Shown here: piece by piece, positions 1 through 9,695 of the stretch | Position numbering within the stretch: the stretch's first letter is position 1 | Layout: every line of letters starts with the position of its first letter | Assembly: GCF_002081825.1 (NCBI RefSeq) | Contig: NZ_MUKU01000026.1 | Span: forward strand, 1-64,000 | DNA length: 64,000 bases | From: Chromobacterium haemolyticum | GTDB taxonomy: Bacteria > Pseudomonadota > Gammaproteobacteria > Burkholderiales > Chromobacteriaceae | Reading direction: 5' to 3' | Position numbers and translations under genes: made by a program | Notes under the pieces: generated by a model | The model's database searches: none | What the model was told of the DNA's origin: nothing | The model's input: only the letters and a program-made list of their open reading frames with translations

Positions 1-67
1 AAATACGGGCTCCGGGCGCAAAAACAGCAGCTTCAGCGACGCTGGCTGCGTCAAGTTGCTGAAAATT

Positions 68-382
68 TTATCTGTGTGAGGGCATGCTTGGTTTTTGATT
101 GCCTGAAGCAGGTTTCTGGAAGTCCCCATAAGGCTGCTCCCCCTCCGTCACCGGCGGCAATGGCTTGGGCATCTTGATCTTGCCTGCCTCTACCAGCCGC
201 TGCTTCTCGGTTTCGATTTCCTTCAGCAGCTCGCTGGCGGGCGGGTCATTCGGGTTTTGCGGCACCAGCTTGCCCTGCATCGCCAAGGTCAGAATCAACT
301 CGCGTAGTTTCTTGAGGCCATTGGGTGCGGCAAAGGCGGTGTCGAAGTGTTGCTCCAGCAGTTCGGCGGTGGATTTATTCAT
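68..382 (-). pseudogene. hsdS: Truncated specificity subunit of a type I restriction system (hsdS 5' fragment)
   Basis: The first ~85 residues match the N-terminus of type I S subunits: a 'LKKLRELILTLAMQGKLVPQ' stretch followed by 'PASELLKEIETEKQRLVE', the usual lead-in to the first target recognition domain. A family member would continue with 'LPEGW.W' and run to 400-600 residues. Here the similarity stops after 'EQPYG', about 16 unrelated residues follow, and translation ends. No target recognition domain is left, so this fragment alone cannot give DNA specificity. The start overlaps the preceding nuclease gene by 8 nt, as in an intact hsdM-yhcG-hsdS operon. The break could be an insertion or recombination whose other side lies outside the window; a second S gene or the missing part may exist further left. 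Confidence 0.7.
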
Positions 383-1415
383 GCTCGCCTCCCAGTTCGC
401 GTTCGATCTGTTCGATGCTGGGCAGGCTGGTTTGCAGTTCTTCAGGCAGGGATGCTATCAATTGGTACTCCGCCACGCCGATGGGCTGGCTCTTATCGTG
501 TAATGCGTATTCGGCCACCACGGTGTTTTTGCTCTTGCACAGCAACAGGCCGATGGTGGGTTGGTCTTGGTCGGTCTTAATCTGCCGGTCCACGGCGGTG
601 AGGTAGAAACTCAATTGGCCGAGGTGTTCCGGTTTGAATTTCTCGGCTTTCAGCTCAATCACCACGTAGCAGCGCAGCTTGAGGTGGTAGAACAGCAGGT
701 CGATGAAGAAATCGTCGCCGCCCACTTCCAGAGGGACTTGGCGGCCGACGAAGGCGAAGCCCGCGCCCAGTTCCAGCAGGAATTGGGTGATGTGCTTGAC
801 CAGCGCCGCTTCGATTTCCCGCTCATTGGCTTCCTGGCCGATATCCAGGAAGTCGAACAAATAGGGGTCTTTGAGGGACTGCCGGGCCAGGTCGGTTCCC
901 GGCGCGGGCAGGCGATCGGCGAAATTGGTGATGGCCTGGCCTTCTCGCTCCAGCAGGCGGGTTTCGATATGGATTTCCAGCGTGGCGCGCGACCAGCCCT
1001 GTTCCACTGCTCGTTGGGCATAAGCCAGGCGTTGTGTCGGCTGCTTCAGTTTGGCCAGCAAGACCAGGTTGTGGCCCCAGGGCAATTGTCCAACAGCCTG
1101 TTGGACCATTGCCGCGTCCGGCCAGGCGTCGGCGAAAGCGCGCATATACATCAGGTTGGCGCGGGAAAAGCCCTTCATCTCGGGGAAGGCGGTCCTGAGG
1201 TCATGCGCCAGCCGCTCTATGACCTTGGCGCCCCAGCCTTGCTCGGCCTGCCGTTGCAGGATGTCTCGGCCAATCTGCCAGTAGAGTTGCACCAGTTCGC
1301 GGTTGACGGCCAGTGCGGCCCGTTGTTGGGCGCCATGAATGCGCTGCTTCAGCTCGCCCAGCCAGTGGGCATAGCCTTCCGGGGCTGGAACGAGGGAGAC
1401 GGGCTGGCCGCTCAT
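375..1415 (-). CDS. YhcG-like PD-(D/E)XK nuclease (DUF1016 family) in the hsd operon
   Basis: A protein of about 346 residues with the two-part DUF1016/YhcG layout. The N-terminal helical half contains 'LYWQIGRDILQRQ' and 'GWGAKVIERLAHDLR..FPEMKGFS..NL', and the C-terminal half is a PD-(D/E)XK nuclease fold with 'FIDLLFYH', 'VVIELKAEKF' (the ExK motif) and a following 'GQLSFYL'. I chose the ATG whose ATGA overlaps the hsdM stop by 4 nt; the reading frame extends further upstream but only as a shadow of hsdM. Family members often sit between hsdM and hsdS, but their precise role in type I systems is not settled. Translation is probably coupled to hsdM. An accessory nuclease or an anti-invader role is inference. 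Confidence 0.85.
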   Translation of the reverse strand: MSGQPVSLVPAPEGYAHWLGELKQRIHGAQQRAALAVNRELVQLYWQIGRDILQRQAEQGWGAKVIERLAHDLRTAFPEMKGFSRANLMYMRAFADAWPDAAMVQQAVGQLPWGHNLVLLAKLKQPTQRLAYAQRAVEQGWSRATLEIHIETRLLEREGQAITNFADRLPAPGTDLARQSLKDPYLFDFLDIGQEANEREIEAALVKHITQFLLELGAGFAFVGRQVPLEVGGDDFFIDLLFYHLKLRCYVVIELKAEKFKPEHLGQLSFYLTAVDRQIKTDQDQPTIGLLLCKSKNTVVAEYALHDKSQPIGVAEYQLIASLPEELQTSLPSIEQIERELGGEHE

Positions 1416-2890
1416 GCCACCCCCCCGTTGGCGGCCTTGAGCGCGGCCAGCAGTTCGGTTTTCAGCGCCTGTTGGGCGGCTTGCAACTGACGGGTGAGGT
1501 CCTGGTATTCGGCCATCAGTTCGTCCGGGTCGCCGAGTTCGACGGCCACTTGGTGCGGGTTCTTGCCGTCCAGGTTGTAGTTGCCGGCGGCAAGATCCTT
1601 GGCGGAAACCTTCCAGGCATGCTCGGTGGTCTTGCGCCCCTGGCGCTGCGGGCCGCCCCACCAGGCTTTCTCGCGTTCGAACTCCTCGATGGTCAGCGGC
1701 TTGGAGCGGGAGTAGCTCTTGTAGCCCTCCGGGTAGGGGTGTTCGAAGAACCAGACGTCTTGGGTGGGACCGCCTTTCTCGAAGAACAGGATGTTGGTGG
1801 CGATGGGGGTGTAGGGAGCGAACACGCCTTTGGGCAGGCGCACGATGGTGTGCAGCTTGAATTCTTCCAGCAGTTCGCGTTTGAGCGTGGTCTTTACCCC
1901 CTCGCCGAACAGGAAGCCGTCCGGCAGCACTACGGCGGCCCGGCCCGTGTCGTGCTTGAGCAGGTGCATGATCAAGGCCATGAACAGGTCGGCGGTCTCG
2001 CGGGTTTGGTGTTTGGCGAGGAAGTTCTTTTCGATGCCGTCCTCTTCCATGCCGCCAAACGGCGGGTTGGTGATGATGATGTCCACCCGGTCGCGTGGGC
2101 CGTAGTCCCTGAAGGGGCGGGAGAGGGTGTTGTCGTGGCGGATACGGGTGGGCACGTCGATGCCGTGCAACATCATATTGGTCATCGCTAGCATATGCGG
2201 CAGAGGTTTCTTCTCTACGCCGTGGATATGTTCTTGCAGTAGTTGGTGGTCTTCCGGTGTCTTGACCTGCTTTTTGAGGTATTCAATGGCGCAGGTCAGG
2301 AAGCCGCCTGTGCCGCAGGCCGGGTCCAGGATGCTCTCGCCGAGCTTCGGGTCGAGGATATCAACCATGAACTGCGTGACCGCGCGAGGGGTGTAGTACT
2401 CGCCCGCGTTGCCGGCCGATTGCAGATCGGCGAGGATTTTTTCGTAGATGTCGTTGAACAGGTGGCGGTCGCCGGACGAGTTGAAGTCCACATCCTCTTC
2501 AATGGTGTTGATCACCTGGCGCAGCAGCGTGCCGGACTTCATATAGTTGTAGGCGTCTTTGAACACCGAGCCGATTACCCGGCCCTGCGCGGATACGCCC
2601 GCCTTGTAAGCCAGCTGCTTCAAGGCAGGAAAGAGGTCGTTGTTGACGAAGTCGATCAGTTCTTCGCCGGTCATGCCTTCCGGATCCTTGGCCCAATAGC
2701 TCCAGCGAAAGCGGCTGTGCAGCGGCGAGTGGTAGTTGGACTGGGTGAGCTCCCATTCCTGTTCTTTGTCGTCGAAGATCTTCAGGAACAACAGCCAGCA
2801 GATCTGGCTGATGCGCTGGGCGTCGCCATCGACGCCGACATCCTTGCGCATGATGTCTTGAATGGATTTGATGAGAGTGGCAAGTGACAT
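1412..2890 (-). CDS. hsdM: Type I restriction-modification system DNA methyltransferase subunit (HsdM)
   Basis: Adenine-N6 methyltransferase subunit that, with HsdS, methylates the recognition sequence using S-adenosylmethionine. The 492 residues show a helical HsdM N-terminal domain, then the catalytic N6-MTase domain with motif I 'DPACGTGGFL' and motif IV 'NPPF' (in 'IIITNPPFGG'). Length is normal for the family. The C-terminal tail contains a coiled-coil-like stretch ('LMAEYQDLTRQLQAAQQALK'), typical of contact with HsdS. The gene lies 25 nt after hsdR and overlaps the YhcG-like gene by 4 nt, so the operon order is hsdR-hsdM-yhcG-hsdS. As the hsdS copy here is broken, methylation by this operon depends on an S subunit not visible in the window. 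Confidence 0.95.
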   Translation of the reverse strand: MSLATLIKSIQDIMRKDVGVDGDAQRISQICWLLFLKIFDDKEQEWELTQSNYHSPLHSRFRWSYWAKDPEGMTGEELIDFVNNDLFPALKQLAYKAGVSAQGRVIGSVFKDAYNYMKSGTLLRQVINTIEEDVDFNSSGDRHLFNDIYEKILADLQSAGNAGEYYTPRAVTQFMVDILDPKLGESILDPACGTGGFLTCAIEYLKKQVKTPEDHQLLQEHIHGVEKKPLPHMLAMTNMMLHGIDVPTRIRHDNTLSRPFRDYGPRDRVDIIITNPPFGGMEEDGIEKNFLAKHQTRETADLFMALIMHLLKHDTGRAAVVLPDGFLFGEGVKTTLKRELLEEFKLHTIVRLPKGVFAPYTPIATNILFFEKGGPTQDVWFFEHPYPEGYKSYSRSKPLTIEEFEREKAWWGGPQRQGRKTTEHAWKVSAKDLAAGNYNLDGKNPHQVAVELGDPDELMAEYQDLTRQLQAAQQALKTELLAALKAANGGVA

Positions 2891-2915
2891 GGAAACTTCC
2901 TGGTTTTAGTTCTGT

Positions 2916-5306
2916 TCAGGCGCGGTAGAGCTCTTGCTCTAGTTCGCTGACGGCCTGTTGGTATTGAGTTTTGCCGCCAAAGGCGCGCACCAGTTCGATA
3001 GGCGTTCCCAGGCGGTTGAAGGGTGCGATGGCGAGGATCTGCGTTTCCTCGATGGCGGCCACGCCTTCATCGGCATACTTGTCGAGCAGGGCTTCGAGCA
3101 CCTTCTGCGCTTGTTCGCCGTACTTGGCGAAGTAATGCCGCTTCTTGACTTGCTCGGCGCGCTCCTTGCGTGTGAGCGGAGGCTGATCCCACGCGATGTG
3201 GCACAAGAGATCGAAAGGATCGAAATCCTTGCCGGATTGTTTGTCCACTTCGTCGGCCAAAGCCTCGAAAAAAATCCCTTGTTCGGCCAGTTCGCCGATG
3301 ATGGCCTGCTTTTTCTCGGCCTGGCTCCAATGGCGCAGAAAATCGTCAAGCGACGCAAACTCTTTGGCCAGGGTATTACGGGTGTAGTCTTTCAGGGATT
3401 CGGTGATCAGTTTGCCGTTGGCGTCGAAGTATTGCACACGCTCGGCCACTACTTTGACCTCGACATTGGCGACAACGTAACGGCGCGCGCCGCTGCCTTG
3501 TTCGTCCGGCAAGGGCTCTGCTGCGCCGCCAGGATACGCGGGGTTGTTGTCCAGCGTGGGATAGGTGAATTCATCGTCGGACGGTTCCTCCTCGCCTTCT
3601 TCATCAGGAGGCAGCGGCGGTTCGTCGGGGCCTGGCTCATAAATCTGCACGGGATCGCCGTCGAAATCCGGATCGGCGAACAGCTCGGTCGCTTTTTTGA
3701 AGTCGAGGATGGTGAACCAGTATTTGTCGAAGTCCTCGTTGATGCGTGTTCCGCGGCCAATGATCTGCTTGAATTCGGTCATGGACTGGATGCGCTGATC
3801 CAGCACAATCAGCTTGCAGGTCTGGGCATCGACGCCCGTGGTCATTAGCTTGGAGGTGGTGGCGATGACGGGGTATGTGCTTTCCGGGAAGATGAAGTTG
3901 TCCAGCTCCATCTTGCCTTCTTCATTGTCGCCGGTGATGCGCACGATATAGCGGTGATTCTGCGCCACCAGGTCGGCGTTTTCGTTGACCAGCGCCTGGC
4001 GCATACGTTCGGCATGGTCGATGTTGTCGCAGAAGACGATGGTCTTATCGAAGCGGTTGCTGGCTTTCAGGTATTCGCTGATTTTGCGCGCCACCACTTG
4101 CGTGCGTTGTTCCAACACCAACGTCTTGTCAAAATCACGCTGGTTGTAGATACGGTCTTCGATCTCGTTGCCGTGTTTATCTAGCATGCCCTTGTCGGGG
4201 CGCCAACCTGTCAGGTCTTTGTCCAGATCGACGCGCACCACTTTGTAGGGCGCGAGAAAGCCATCGGCGATGCCCTGGCGGAGCGAGTAGGAGTAGATGG
4301 GCTCGCCAAAGTAGTCGATGTTGGAAACTTCCCTGGTTTCCTTGGGCGTGGCGGTCAGGCCGATCTGGGTGGCGGAATGGAAATACATCAGGATCTCGCG
4401 CCAGGCCGAATCTTCGGCGGCGCTGCCGCGGTGGCATTCGTCAATCACGATCAGATCGAAAAATTCCGGGCTGAACTGCTTGTAGATGTTCCGCTCTTCT
4501 TCGTTGCCGGTGACAGCCTGGTAAAGCGATAGGTAGATCTCATACGATTTGTTGGCCTGCCGCTTCTGAATCTTGGTCATCGCCGTGCCGAACGGCTTGA
4601 AGTCGTTAGTCATGGTTTGGTCGACCAGGATGTTGCGGTCAGCCAGAAACAGGATGCGTTTCTTGGCTCGCGACTTCCACAAGCGCCAGATGATCTGGAA
4701 GGCGGTGTAGGTCTTGCCCGTGCCCGTGGCCATGACCAACAGGATGCGCTTCTGCTCTTTGGCTATCGCCTCGATGGTCTTGTTGATGGCGAGCAACTGG
4801 TAGTAGCGGGGTGTCTTGTTGCTGCCGTCGCTGTAATAATCCTGGGCCACCAAGGCCTGTTGCTGGGTGTTCAGTCCCTGATGTTCTGCCCACCATCGCC
4901 ATAGCGTATCGGCGCTGGGGAATCCATCCAGGCTCAGTTCGCGCTCGATGACGCCGTCCTTGGCGATCTTGTTGTGGAATAGGAAGCCATCGCCATTGCT
5001 GCTGAACACGAAAGGCACTTGCAGCATGTCGGCATAGCCCAGGGCCTGTTGCATGCCTGAGCCAATAGAATGCTTGTTATCCTTGGCTTCGATGACGGCG
5101 ATGGGCAGGTTGGGCTTGTGGAACAGCACATAGTCGGCGCGCTTGTGCTGTCCGCGGGTGTGTAGTTTGCCGCGCACGATGATGCGCCCCTTGGTTAGCA
5201 GGAACTCTTCGCGTACCTGGGTCAGAACGTCCCATCCGGCCTTTTCCAGAGCCGGTGTGATGAATTTGGTGCAGATGTCGCGTTCGCTGAGCGCCAGCTT
5301 ATTCAT
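2916..5306 (-). CDS. hsdR: Type I restriction-modification system endonuclease/translocase subunit (HsdR)
   Basis: Motor and cleavage subunit of a type I restriction enzyme, about 796 residues, of the shorter EcoAI/EcoEI-like class. The N-terminal nuclease domain carries 'ADYVLF...PIAVIEAKD' (D..ExK). The SF2 translocase follows, with Walker A 'MATGTGKT', the DEAD-type box 'VIDECHRG' and motif VI '[10 protein letters not shown]'. The remaining C-terminus, rich in acidic residues around '[13 protein letters not shown]', corresponds to the assembly domain. The start ATG lies about 90 bp beyond the end of mnmE, on the same strand. This fixes the left edge of the accessory insertion next to the conserved core. 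Confidence 0.95.
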   Translation of the reverse strand: MNKLALSERDICTKFITPALEKAGWDVLTQVREEFLLTKGRIIVRGKLHTRGQHKRADYVLFHKPNLPIAVIEAKDNKHSIGSGMQQALGYADMLQVPFVFSSNGDGFLFHNKIAKDGVIERELSLDGFPSADTLWRWWAEHQGLNTQQQALVAQDYYSDGSNKTPRYYQLLAINKTIEAIAKEQKRILLVMATGTGKTYTAFQIIWRLWKSRAKKRILFLADRNILVDQTMTNDFKPFGTAMTKIQKRQANKSYEIYLSLYQAVTGNEEERNIYKQFSPEFFDLIVIDECHRGSAAEDSAWREILMYFHSATQIGLTATPKETREVSNIDYFGEPIYSYSLRQGIADGFLAPYKVVRVDLDKDLTGWRPDKGMLDKHGNEIEDRIYNQRDFDKTLVLEQRTQVVARKISEYLKASNRFDKTIVFCDNIDHAERMRQALVNENADLVAQNHRYIVRITGDNEEGKMELDNFIFPESTYPVIATTSKLMTTGVDAQTCKLIVLDQRIQSMTEFKQIIGRGTRINEDFDKYWFTILDFKKATELFADPDFDGDPVQIYEPGPDEPPLPPDEEGEEEPSDDEFTYPTLDNNPAYPGGAAEPLPDEQGSGARRYVVANVEVKVVAERVQYFDANGKLITESLKDYTRNTLAKEFASLDDFLRHWSQAEKKQAIIGELAEQGIFFEALADEVDKQSGKDFDPFDLLCHIAWDQPPLTRKERAEQVKKRHYFAKYGEQAQKVLEALLDKYADEGVAAIEETQILAIAPFNRLGTPIELVRAFGGKTQYQQAVSELEQELYRA

Positions 5307-5397
5307 GGGATGTGATTCCTTCCATGCCTACTTTTCCCCTATGCGTGTGGCTTGTAGCTGTACCAGGTGACGTTGGTGGATGTCCATAGACATCGAG

Positions 5398-6750
5398 TCA
5401 TTTGCCAATGCAGAAGCGGCTGAAGATCACCCCCAGCAGGTCGTCGGCGCTGAATTCGCCGGTGATCTCCGACAGCGCGTTCTGCGCCATGCGTAACTCC
5501 TCGGCGAAGATTTCCACTTGCTCCCAGTCCGCGTGCGCCAGCTCCAGGTGTTCGGCGGCGCGGCGGATGGCGTCCAGGTGGCGCTGGCGCGCCAGGAACA
5601 CACCTTCGTCGCCGCCGCTATAACCTATCATCTCCAGCAGCTTGGCCTTGAGCAGATCCACGCCGGCGTGGGTGCGCGCGGACAGGCGCACCAGCGGGTG
5701 GCCTTCTTCATCGGCCAGGCCCGGCGCTTCGCCGGACAGGTCCACCTTGTTGAATACATGCACGCGCGGCAGCGCGGCCGGCAGCCGTTGCAGGATGGCC
5801 TGCACCTCGCCGGTGAGGCCGTCGCGGCTGTCCGCCAGCACCAGGGCCAGGTCCGCGCGTTCCACCGCCTGCCAGGTGCGTTCTATGCCTATCTTCTCCA
5901 CCACGTCGTCGGTGTCGCGCAGGCCGGCGGTATCGATGATGTGCACCGGCACGCCGTCGATGACGATCTCCTCGCGCACGGTGTCGCGGGTGGTGCCGGC
6001 GATGTCCGTCACGATGGCGATGTCGTCGCCGGCCAGCGCGTTCATCAGGCTGGATTTGCCGACATTGGGCTGGCCCACCAGCACCACGTGCATGCCTTCG
6101 CGCAGAATGGCGCCCTGCTTGGCGGTGGCCTGCACCTGCACCAGCCGGCCGCGCAGCCGTTCAAGCTTGCCTAGCGCGTCCGCCTGCTTGAGGAAGTCGA
6201 TCTCCTCTTCCGGGAAGTCCAGCGTCGCCTCCACCAGCATGCGCAGGGTGATCAGCTCGTCCACCAGCACGTGGATTTCCTTGGAGAAGGCGCCCTTCAG
6301 CGATTTGAGCGCGCTTTTGGCCGCGGTTTCGCTGCTGGCGTCGATCAAGTCCGCCACGCTTTCCGCCTGGGCCAGGTCCAGCTTGTCGTTGAGGAAGGCG
6401 CGCTTGGTGAATTCGCCCGGCTCCGCCAGCCGCGCGCCCAGCTCCACGCAGCGCGCCAGCAGCATTTTCAGCACCACCGGCCCGCCGTGGCCTTGCAGTT
6501 CGATCACGTCCTCGCCGGTGAAGCTGTTGGGGCCGGGGAAGTAGAGCAGCAGGCCGTTGTCCAGCGGCTGGCCGTGGGCGTCGACGAAGTCGGTGTACAG
6601 CGCGTAGCGCGGCTTGGGCGTTTTGCCGCCGCTGACGGCGGCGGCGAAGGGCAGCAAATCCTTGCCGGACACGCGGATGACGCCAACGCCGCCGCGGCCG
6701 GGAGCGGTGGCGATGGCGCAGATGGTGGCGGGGGTGTAGCTGAGGCTCAT
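5398..6750 (-). CDS. mnmE: tRNA-5-carboxymethylaminomethyl-uridine-forming GTPase MnmE (TrmE)
   Basis: GTPase which, with MnmG, modifies U34 in the wobble position of certain tRNAs. The N-terminal tetrahydrofolate-binding domain begins '[26 protein letters not shown]'. A helical domain carries the inserted G domain, with G1 'GQPNVGKSS', 'DIAGTTRD' and 'DTAGLRDT'. The protein ends in the invariant 'FCIGK', including the catalytic Cys. I prefer the second of two close ATGs (protein beginning MSLSY), because AAGGA lies 6 nt before it while the first ATG leaves no spacing. Length (450 aa) is normal. A terminator separates it from yidC, so it probably has its own promoter. Confidence 0.97.
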   Translation of the reverse strand: MSLSYTPATICAIATAPGRGGVGVIRVSGKDLLPFAAAVSGGKTPKPRYALYTDFVDAHGQPLDNGLLLYFPGPNSFTGEDVIELQGHGGPVVLKMLLARCVELGARLAEPGEFTKRAFLNDKLDLAQAESVADLIDASSETAAKSALKSLKGAFSKEIHVLVDELITLRMLVEATLDFPEEEIDFLKQADALGKLERLRGRLVQVQATAKQGAILREGMHVVLVGQPNVGKSSLMNALAGDDIAIVTDIAGTTRDTVREEIVIDGVPVHIIDTAGLRDTDDVVEKIGIERTWQAVERADLALVLADSRDGLTGEVQAILQRLPAALPRVHVFNKVDLSGEAPGLADEEGHPLVRLSARTHAGVDLLKAKLLEMIGYSGGDEGVFLARQRHLDAIRRAAEHLELAHADWEQVEIFAEELRMAQNALSEITGEFSADDLLGVIFSRFCIGK

Positions 6751-6827
6751 GGGCATTCCTTGGAATCTGGGCCGCGGCCCCCGCGCGGCGGGGCGTCGTG
6801 GCGAATACGCTTCAATTATCCAGCAAA

Positions 6828-6853
6828 AAACCCGGCCACGCGGCCGGGTTTGG
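6828..6853 (-). terminator. Rho-independent terminator after yidC
   Basis: The arms AACCCGGCC and GGCCGGGTT surround the loop ACGC, and on the minus strand the stem is followed by a run of six T. It lies 22 nt past the yidC stop and before mnmE, so it ends the rpmH-rnpA-yidD-yidC transcript. Confidence 0.85.
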
Positions 6854-6874
6854 GGTTCAGAGCGCGCGGGGCAA

Positions 6875-8527
6875 TCAGGATTGCAGCGCGGCCTTGTTTT
6901 TCTTCTCGATGCTCTTGTTGATCTGCCACTGCTGGGCCATCGACAAGATGTTGTTGACCACGTAGTACAGCACCAGGCCGGACGGGAAGAAGAAGAACAT
7001 CACCGAGAAGGCCACCGGCATGATCTTCATCATCTTGGCCTGCATCGGGTCCGCCGGCGGCGGGTTCAGGAAGGTCTGCAGGAACATGGTGGCCGCCATG
7101 ATCACCGGCAGCAGATAGTACGGGTCCGGGCGGGCCAAGTCGGTGTACCACAGAATCCACGGCGCCTGGCGCAGCTCAACCGAAGCCAGCAGCGCCCAGT
7201 ACAGGCCGATGAACACCGGGATCTGGATCAGCATGGGCAGGCAGCCGCCCAGCGGATTCACCTTCTCGGACTTGTACATCTCCATCACCGCCTGCTGGAA
7301 CTTCATGCGGTCGTCGCCGTACTGCTCCTTCATGCGCTCAAGACGCGGCGCCAGCGCCTTCATCTTGGCCATGGAGCGGTAGGACGCGGCGGTCAGCGGG
7401 TAGAAGATGGCCTTGACGGTCAGGGTCAGCAGCACGATGGCCCAGCCCCAGTTCTGCACCAGCAGGTGCAGCTTGGTCAGCAGCCAGAACAGCGGGGAGG
7501 CGAAGATGTGGAAGATGCCGAAATCCTTGGCGTATTCCATGCCGTCGGCCAGCTTGCTGATCACATCGTACTCTTCCGGGCCGGCGAACAGCGGCACGGA
7601 CACGCTCAGGCTCTGGCCCGGGGCGATGGTGGCGTAATCCACCAGCGCGGCGGCGGAGTTCAGGCCGTTGCTCTGCTTCAGCTCAAAGCGGCAGGACTTG
7701 TCGTCCTTGCACACGCTGGCGCCGTCCAGCGGCTTCAGGATCCAGGCGGACATGAAGTAGTGCTGGATCATCGCCACCCAGCCGTCGCTGCCGGTCTTGG
7801 CGTAATCGCCCTTGCCCTTGGCCAGGTCGTCGAAGCTCACCTTCTGGAATTTGTTTTCCGAGGTGTAAACCGCCGGGCCGGTGAAGGTGTGGGCCAGGCG
7901 GCCTTCGCCTTCCGGCGTTTGGCTGTCGCGCAGCAGGCGGTAGTAAGCGGTGGCGGCCAGCGGCGCGGCGCCGCCGTTGGCGATGTCGTAACGCACGCCA
8001 ATCTTGTAGCTGCCCTTGGTGAAGGTGTAGATCTTGCTTACCTTCACGCCGTTGGCTTCCGGCGCGGTCAGCTTCACTTCCAGCTTGTCGCCGGAGAGCT
8101 CGTAGCTGGTCTTTTCAGCGGTGAACACGGTTTTGTGGGTGGGCAGCGCCGGGTTGCTGGCGGCCACCAAGCCGGTTTGCGCCACATAGACGCGGCCGTT
8201 CCGGTCCGTCAGCAGATCAAGCGGCTTTTTGCTGTCCACGGCGGAATCGTGCTTCAACAGCGTCAGCTGGCGCAGATCGCCGCCCACGGTGTCGATCTCC
8301 GCCTTCAGCACATCGGTGTTCACCGTGATGCGCTGGCCGGAAGTCAGTTTGTTGGAATCCACCGGCTGGGCGTTGTGGGATGCGCCGTTGGCGGCCTGCG
8401 GCTGTGTGGCGGCCTGCTTTTGCGCGGCGACTTGCTGCGGCGTCGGCTTGGGCGCGAAAAACTCCTGCCAACCTAGCAGGATGCCCAGGGACAGCATGAT
8501 GAAGATTATGAGGCGCTTGGAATCCAT
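6875..8527 (-). CDS. yidC: Membrane protein insertase YidC
   Basis: Inner-membrane insertase that works alone or with SecYEG. The 550 residues show a short N-terminal transmembrane anchor ('[19 protein letters not shown]'), a linker rich in Ala and Gln, and a large periplasmic domain of the gram-negative type up to about residue 350. Five conserved C-terminal membrane segments follow, including '[20 protein letters not shown]', with the conserved Arg expected in the hydrophilic groove. The C-terminus is positively charged ('[13 protein letters not shown]'). The order rpmH-rnpA-yidD-yidC-mnmE is the canonical bacterial arrangement. The gap to yidD is 21 nt. Confidence 0.97.
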   Translation of the reverse strand: MDSKRLIIFIMLSLGILLGWQEFFAPKPTPQQVAAQKQAATQPQAANGASHNAQPVDSNKLTSGQRITVNTDVLKAEIDTVGGDLRQLTLLKHDSAVDSKKPLDLLTDRNGRVYVAQTGLVAASNPALPTHKTVFTAEKTSYELSGDKLEVKLTAPEANGVKVSKIYTFTKGSYKIGVRYDIANGGAAPLAATAYYRLLRDSQTPEGEGRLAHTFTGPAVYTSENKFQKVSFDDLAKGKGDYAKTGSDGWVAMIQHYFMSAWILKPLDGASVCKDDKSCRFELKQSNGLNSAAALVDYATIAPGQSLSVSVPLFAGPEEYDVISKLADGMEYAKDFGIFHIFASPLFWLLTKLHLLVQNWGWAIVLLTLTVKAIFYPLTAASYRSMAKMKALAPRLERMKEQYGDDRMKFQQAVMEMYKSEKVNPLGGCLPMLIQIPVFIGLYWALLASVELRQAPWILWYTDLARPDPYYLLPVIMAATMFLQTFLNPPPADPMQAKMMKIMPVAFSVMFFFFPSGLVLYYVVNNILSMAQQWQINKSIEKKNKAALQS

Positions 8528-8548
8528 CTCTCGATACCGGATTTAAGT

Positions 8549-8758
8549 TCAGGGAACTGGGTCGTAGCCGCTGCCGCCCCAGGGGTGGCAACGTCCGATG
8601 CGTCTGGCGGCCAGCCAGCCGCCCTTGAGTGCGCCGTGCTTTTTCACCGCTTCGATCGCGTAGCTGGAACAGGTGGGCTGGAAGCGGCAACGCGGTGCCA
8701 GCCACGGGCTGATAGCCAGCTGGTAAAAACGGATCAGGAGGATGAAGAGGCGCGACAT
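8549..8758 (-). CDS. yidD: Membrane protein insertion efficiency factor YidD
   Basis: Small (69 aa) amphipathic protein found between rnpA and yidC in most bacteria and reported to help YidC-dependent insertion. The family signature is clear: '[13 protein letters not shown]', '[19 protein letters not shown]', '[24 protein letters not shown]'. The start lies inside the end of rnpA (25-nt overlap), implying translational coupling. Confidence 0.95.
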   Translation of the reverse strand: MSRLFILLIRFYQLAISPWLAPRCRFQPTCSSYAIEAVKKHGALKGGWLAARRIGRCHPWGGSGYDPVP

Positions 8759-9099
8759 CGTGCCAGTTTAGCAAACAGAGAAGACAAAGCCGTGATCACT
8801 TCAGTTCGCTCGGCGCGCGTAAAAGGCACCTTGGCGCGGACCACGAAGTCCATGTCCGGCAGCGTTTGCCGGTTCAGGCGGAACCATTCGCGCACCGTGC
8901 GCTTAATGTAGTTGCGACGCACGGCTCGCTTGTGGACCTTGCGGCCCACCACCAGGCCCAGCCGCGCGTGCCCCAATTCATTGGGTCGGGCCGATACCTG
9001 GAACGTGGCGTTGCTGCGCGACATCCGCAAACTAAAAACGGATGAGAACTCATCCGTTTTTAATAGCCGGTGCGCACGGCGAAAGCGGTAAGCCGACAA
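8734..9099 (-). CDS. rnpA: Ribonuclease P protein component
   Basis: Protein subunit of RNase P, which binds the catalytic RNA and helps in maturing tRNA 5' ends. The 121 residues include the family core '[31 protein letters not shown]', with the RNR-type basic helix. The only sensible start is a TTG giving '[22 protein letters not shown]', which aligns with normal family N-termini; the next in-frame Met is about 25 residues in and would remove part of the fold. It begins 4 nt after rpmH on the same strand and is probably co-transcribed with it. The weak start fits the usual low RnpA:L34 ratio (inference). Confidence 0.95.
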   Translation of the reverse strand: MSAYRFRRAHRLLKTDEFSSVFSLRMSRSNATFQVSARPNELGHARLGLVVGRKVHKRAVRRNYIKRTVREWFRLNRQTLPDMDFVVRAKVPFTRAERTEVITALSSLFAKLARCRASSSS

Positions 9100-9103
9100 T
9101 GGC

Positions 9104-9238
9104 TTATACGGCCAGACGCTTGCGGCCTTTGGAACGACGGGCGGCGATTACTGCGCGGCCGCCGCGGCTTTTCATGCGGACCAGAAAGCCGTGGGTGCGT
9201 TTACGACGGGTATTGGAGGGCTGGTAAGTACGCTTCAT
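9104..9238 (-). CDS. rpmH: 50S ribosomal protein L34
   Basis: A 44-residue, very basic protein starting 'MKRTYQPS' and ending 'RKRLAV', the standard L34 sequence, with the internal '[11 protein letters not shown]' and '[10 protein letters not shown]'. It is the first gene of the minus-strand operon. On the coding strand 'AGGAATTCCAATC' precedes the ATG as a ribosome binding region. Confidence 0.97.
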   Translation of the reverse strand: MKRTYQPSNTRRKRTHGFLVRMKSRGGRAVIAARRSKGRKRLAV

Positions 9239-9276
9239 GATTGGAATTCCTGTTTCGAAACGGAAATAAACGCGTG

Positions 9277-9305
9277 ATTTGACAGGATAAACGCCGGTTT
9301 GTCAA
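9277..9305 (-). promoter_or_regulatory. Sigma-70-type promoter of rpmH-rnpA-yidD-yidC
   Basis: Read on the minus strand, a perfect -35 TTGACA and a TCAAAT -10 (4 of 6 consensus positions) are separated by exactly 17 nt. The -10 lies about 40 nt before the rpmH ATG. Strength and start site are inferred from the match only. Confidence 0.65.
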
Positions 9306-9325
9306 TGAGGAATTTTCTAAGCACC

Positions 9326-9356
9326 TGTGGATAACTTTGAGAAAAACCGTTAGAAT
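9326..9356 (+). promoter_or_regulatory. DnaA box overlapping a putative dnaA promoter
   Basis: TGTGGATAA at 9326-9334 is a perfect reverse-oriented DnaA box (TTATCCACA). It overlaps a -35-like TGGATA at 9328, which is 17 nt before the -10-like TAGAAT at 9351. A box inside the promoter would fit the known autorepression of dnaA by DnaA. A much weaker partial match (ACAGGATAA) lies at 9282. The single good box is not enough to call a replication origin. Confidence 0.55.
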
Positions 9357-9695
9357 GCCAAGGCTTACCGTTCCGAGTTCGCTGCGCAATTATTGAACGC
9401 GCGCCGGGGCGGAACGCCAACCCTAGAGAAGCACTGCCAAAATTCAGCCCCACCCACTGGAGCAACGCGCGCCCGCGCAAGCGCGGCGCGGGCCGATCCA
9501 GGAATTTTGCCAGCGGTTCTCGGGGGCCGCCCCATCCCTGCATCGCCCGCCTTGCGGCCCGGCGATGCGCGGGCCGCGGCCCTTGAATCATGCCGAACAC
9601 ACGTCGTCCGCCCCGCGTACGGGGCGCGGCGGCTTCTCCCGCCGCTTGGCCGTACAGCCGACAGCGGGTTTTTCGCTTTTACTTGCGTATATGTA
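9357..9695 (+). other. Long GC-rich leader before dnaA
   Basis: About 340 nt without a convincing gene between the putative dnaA promoter and the dnaA ATG. It is GC-rich with several short inverted repeats (for example around 9470-9490 and 9610-9640), so a transcript from the upstream promoter would have a structured 5' leader. No further DnaA boxes or AT-rich unwinding element are seen. Confidence 0.5.

Noticed and set aside
6749-8476. A 575-codon open frame antisense to yidC
   Set aside because: It covers the complement of yidC and the terminator, and its translation shows no family.
9239-9695. Replication origin (oriC)
   Set aside because: Only one perfect DnaA box and no AT-rich unwinding element; gene order alone is not sufficient.
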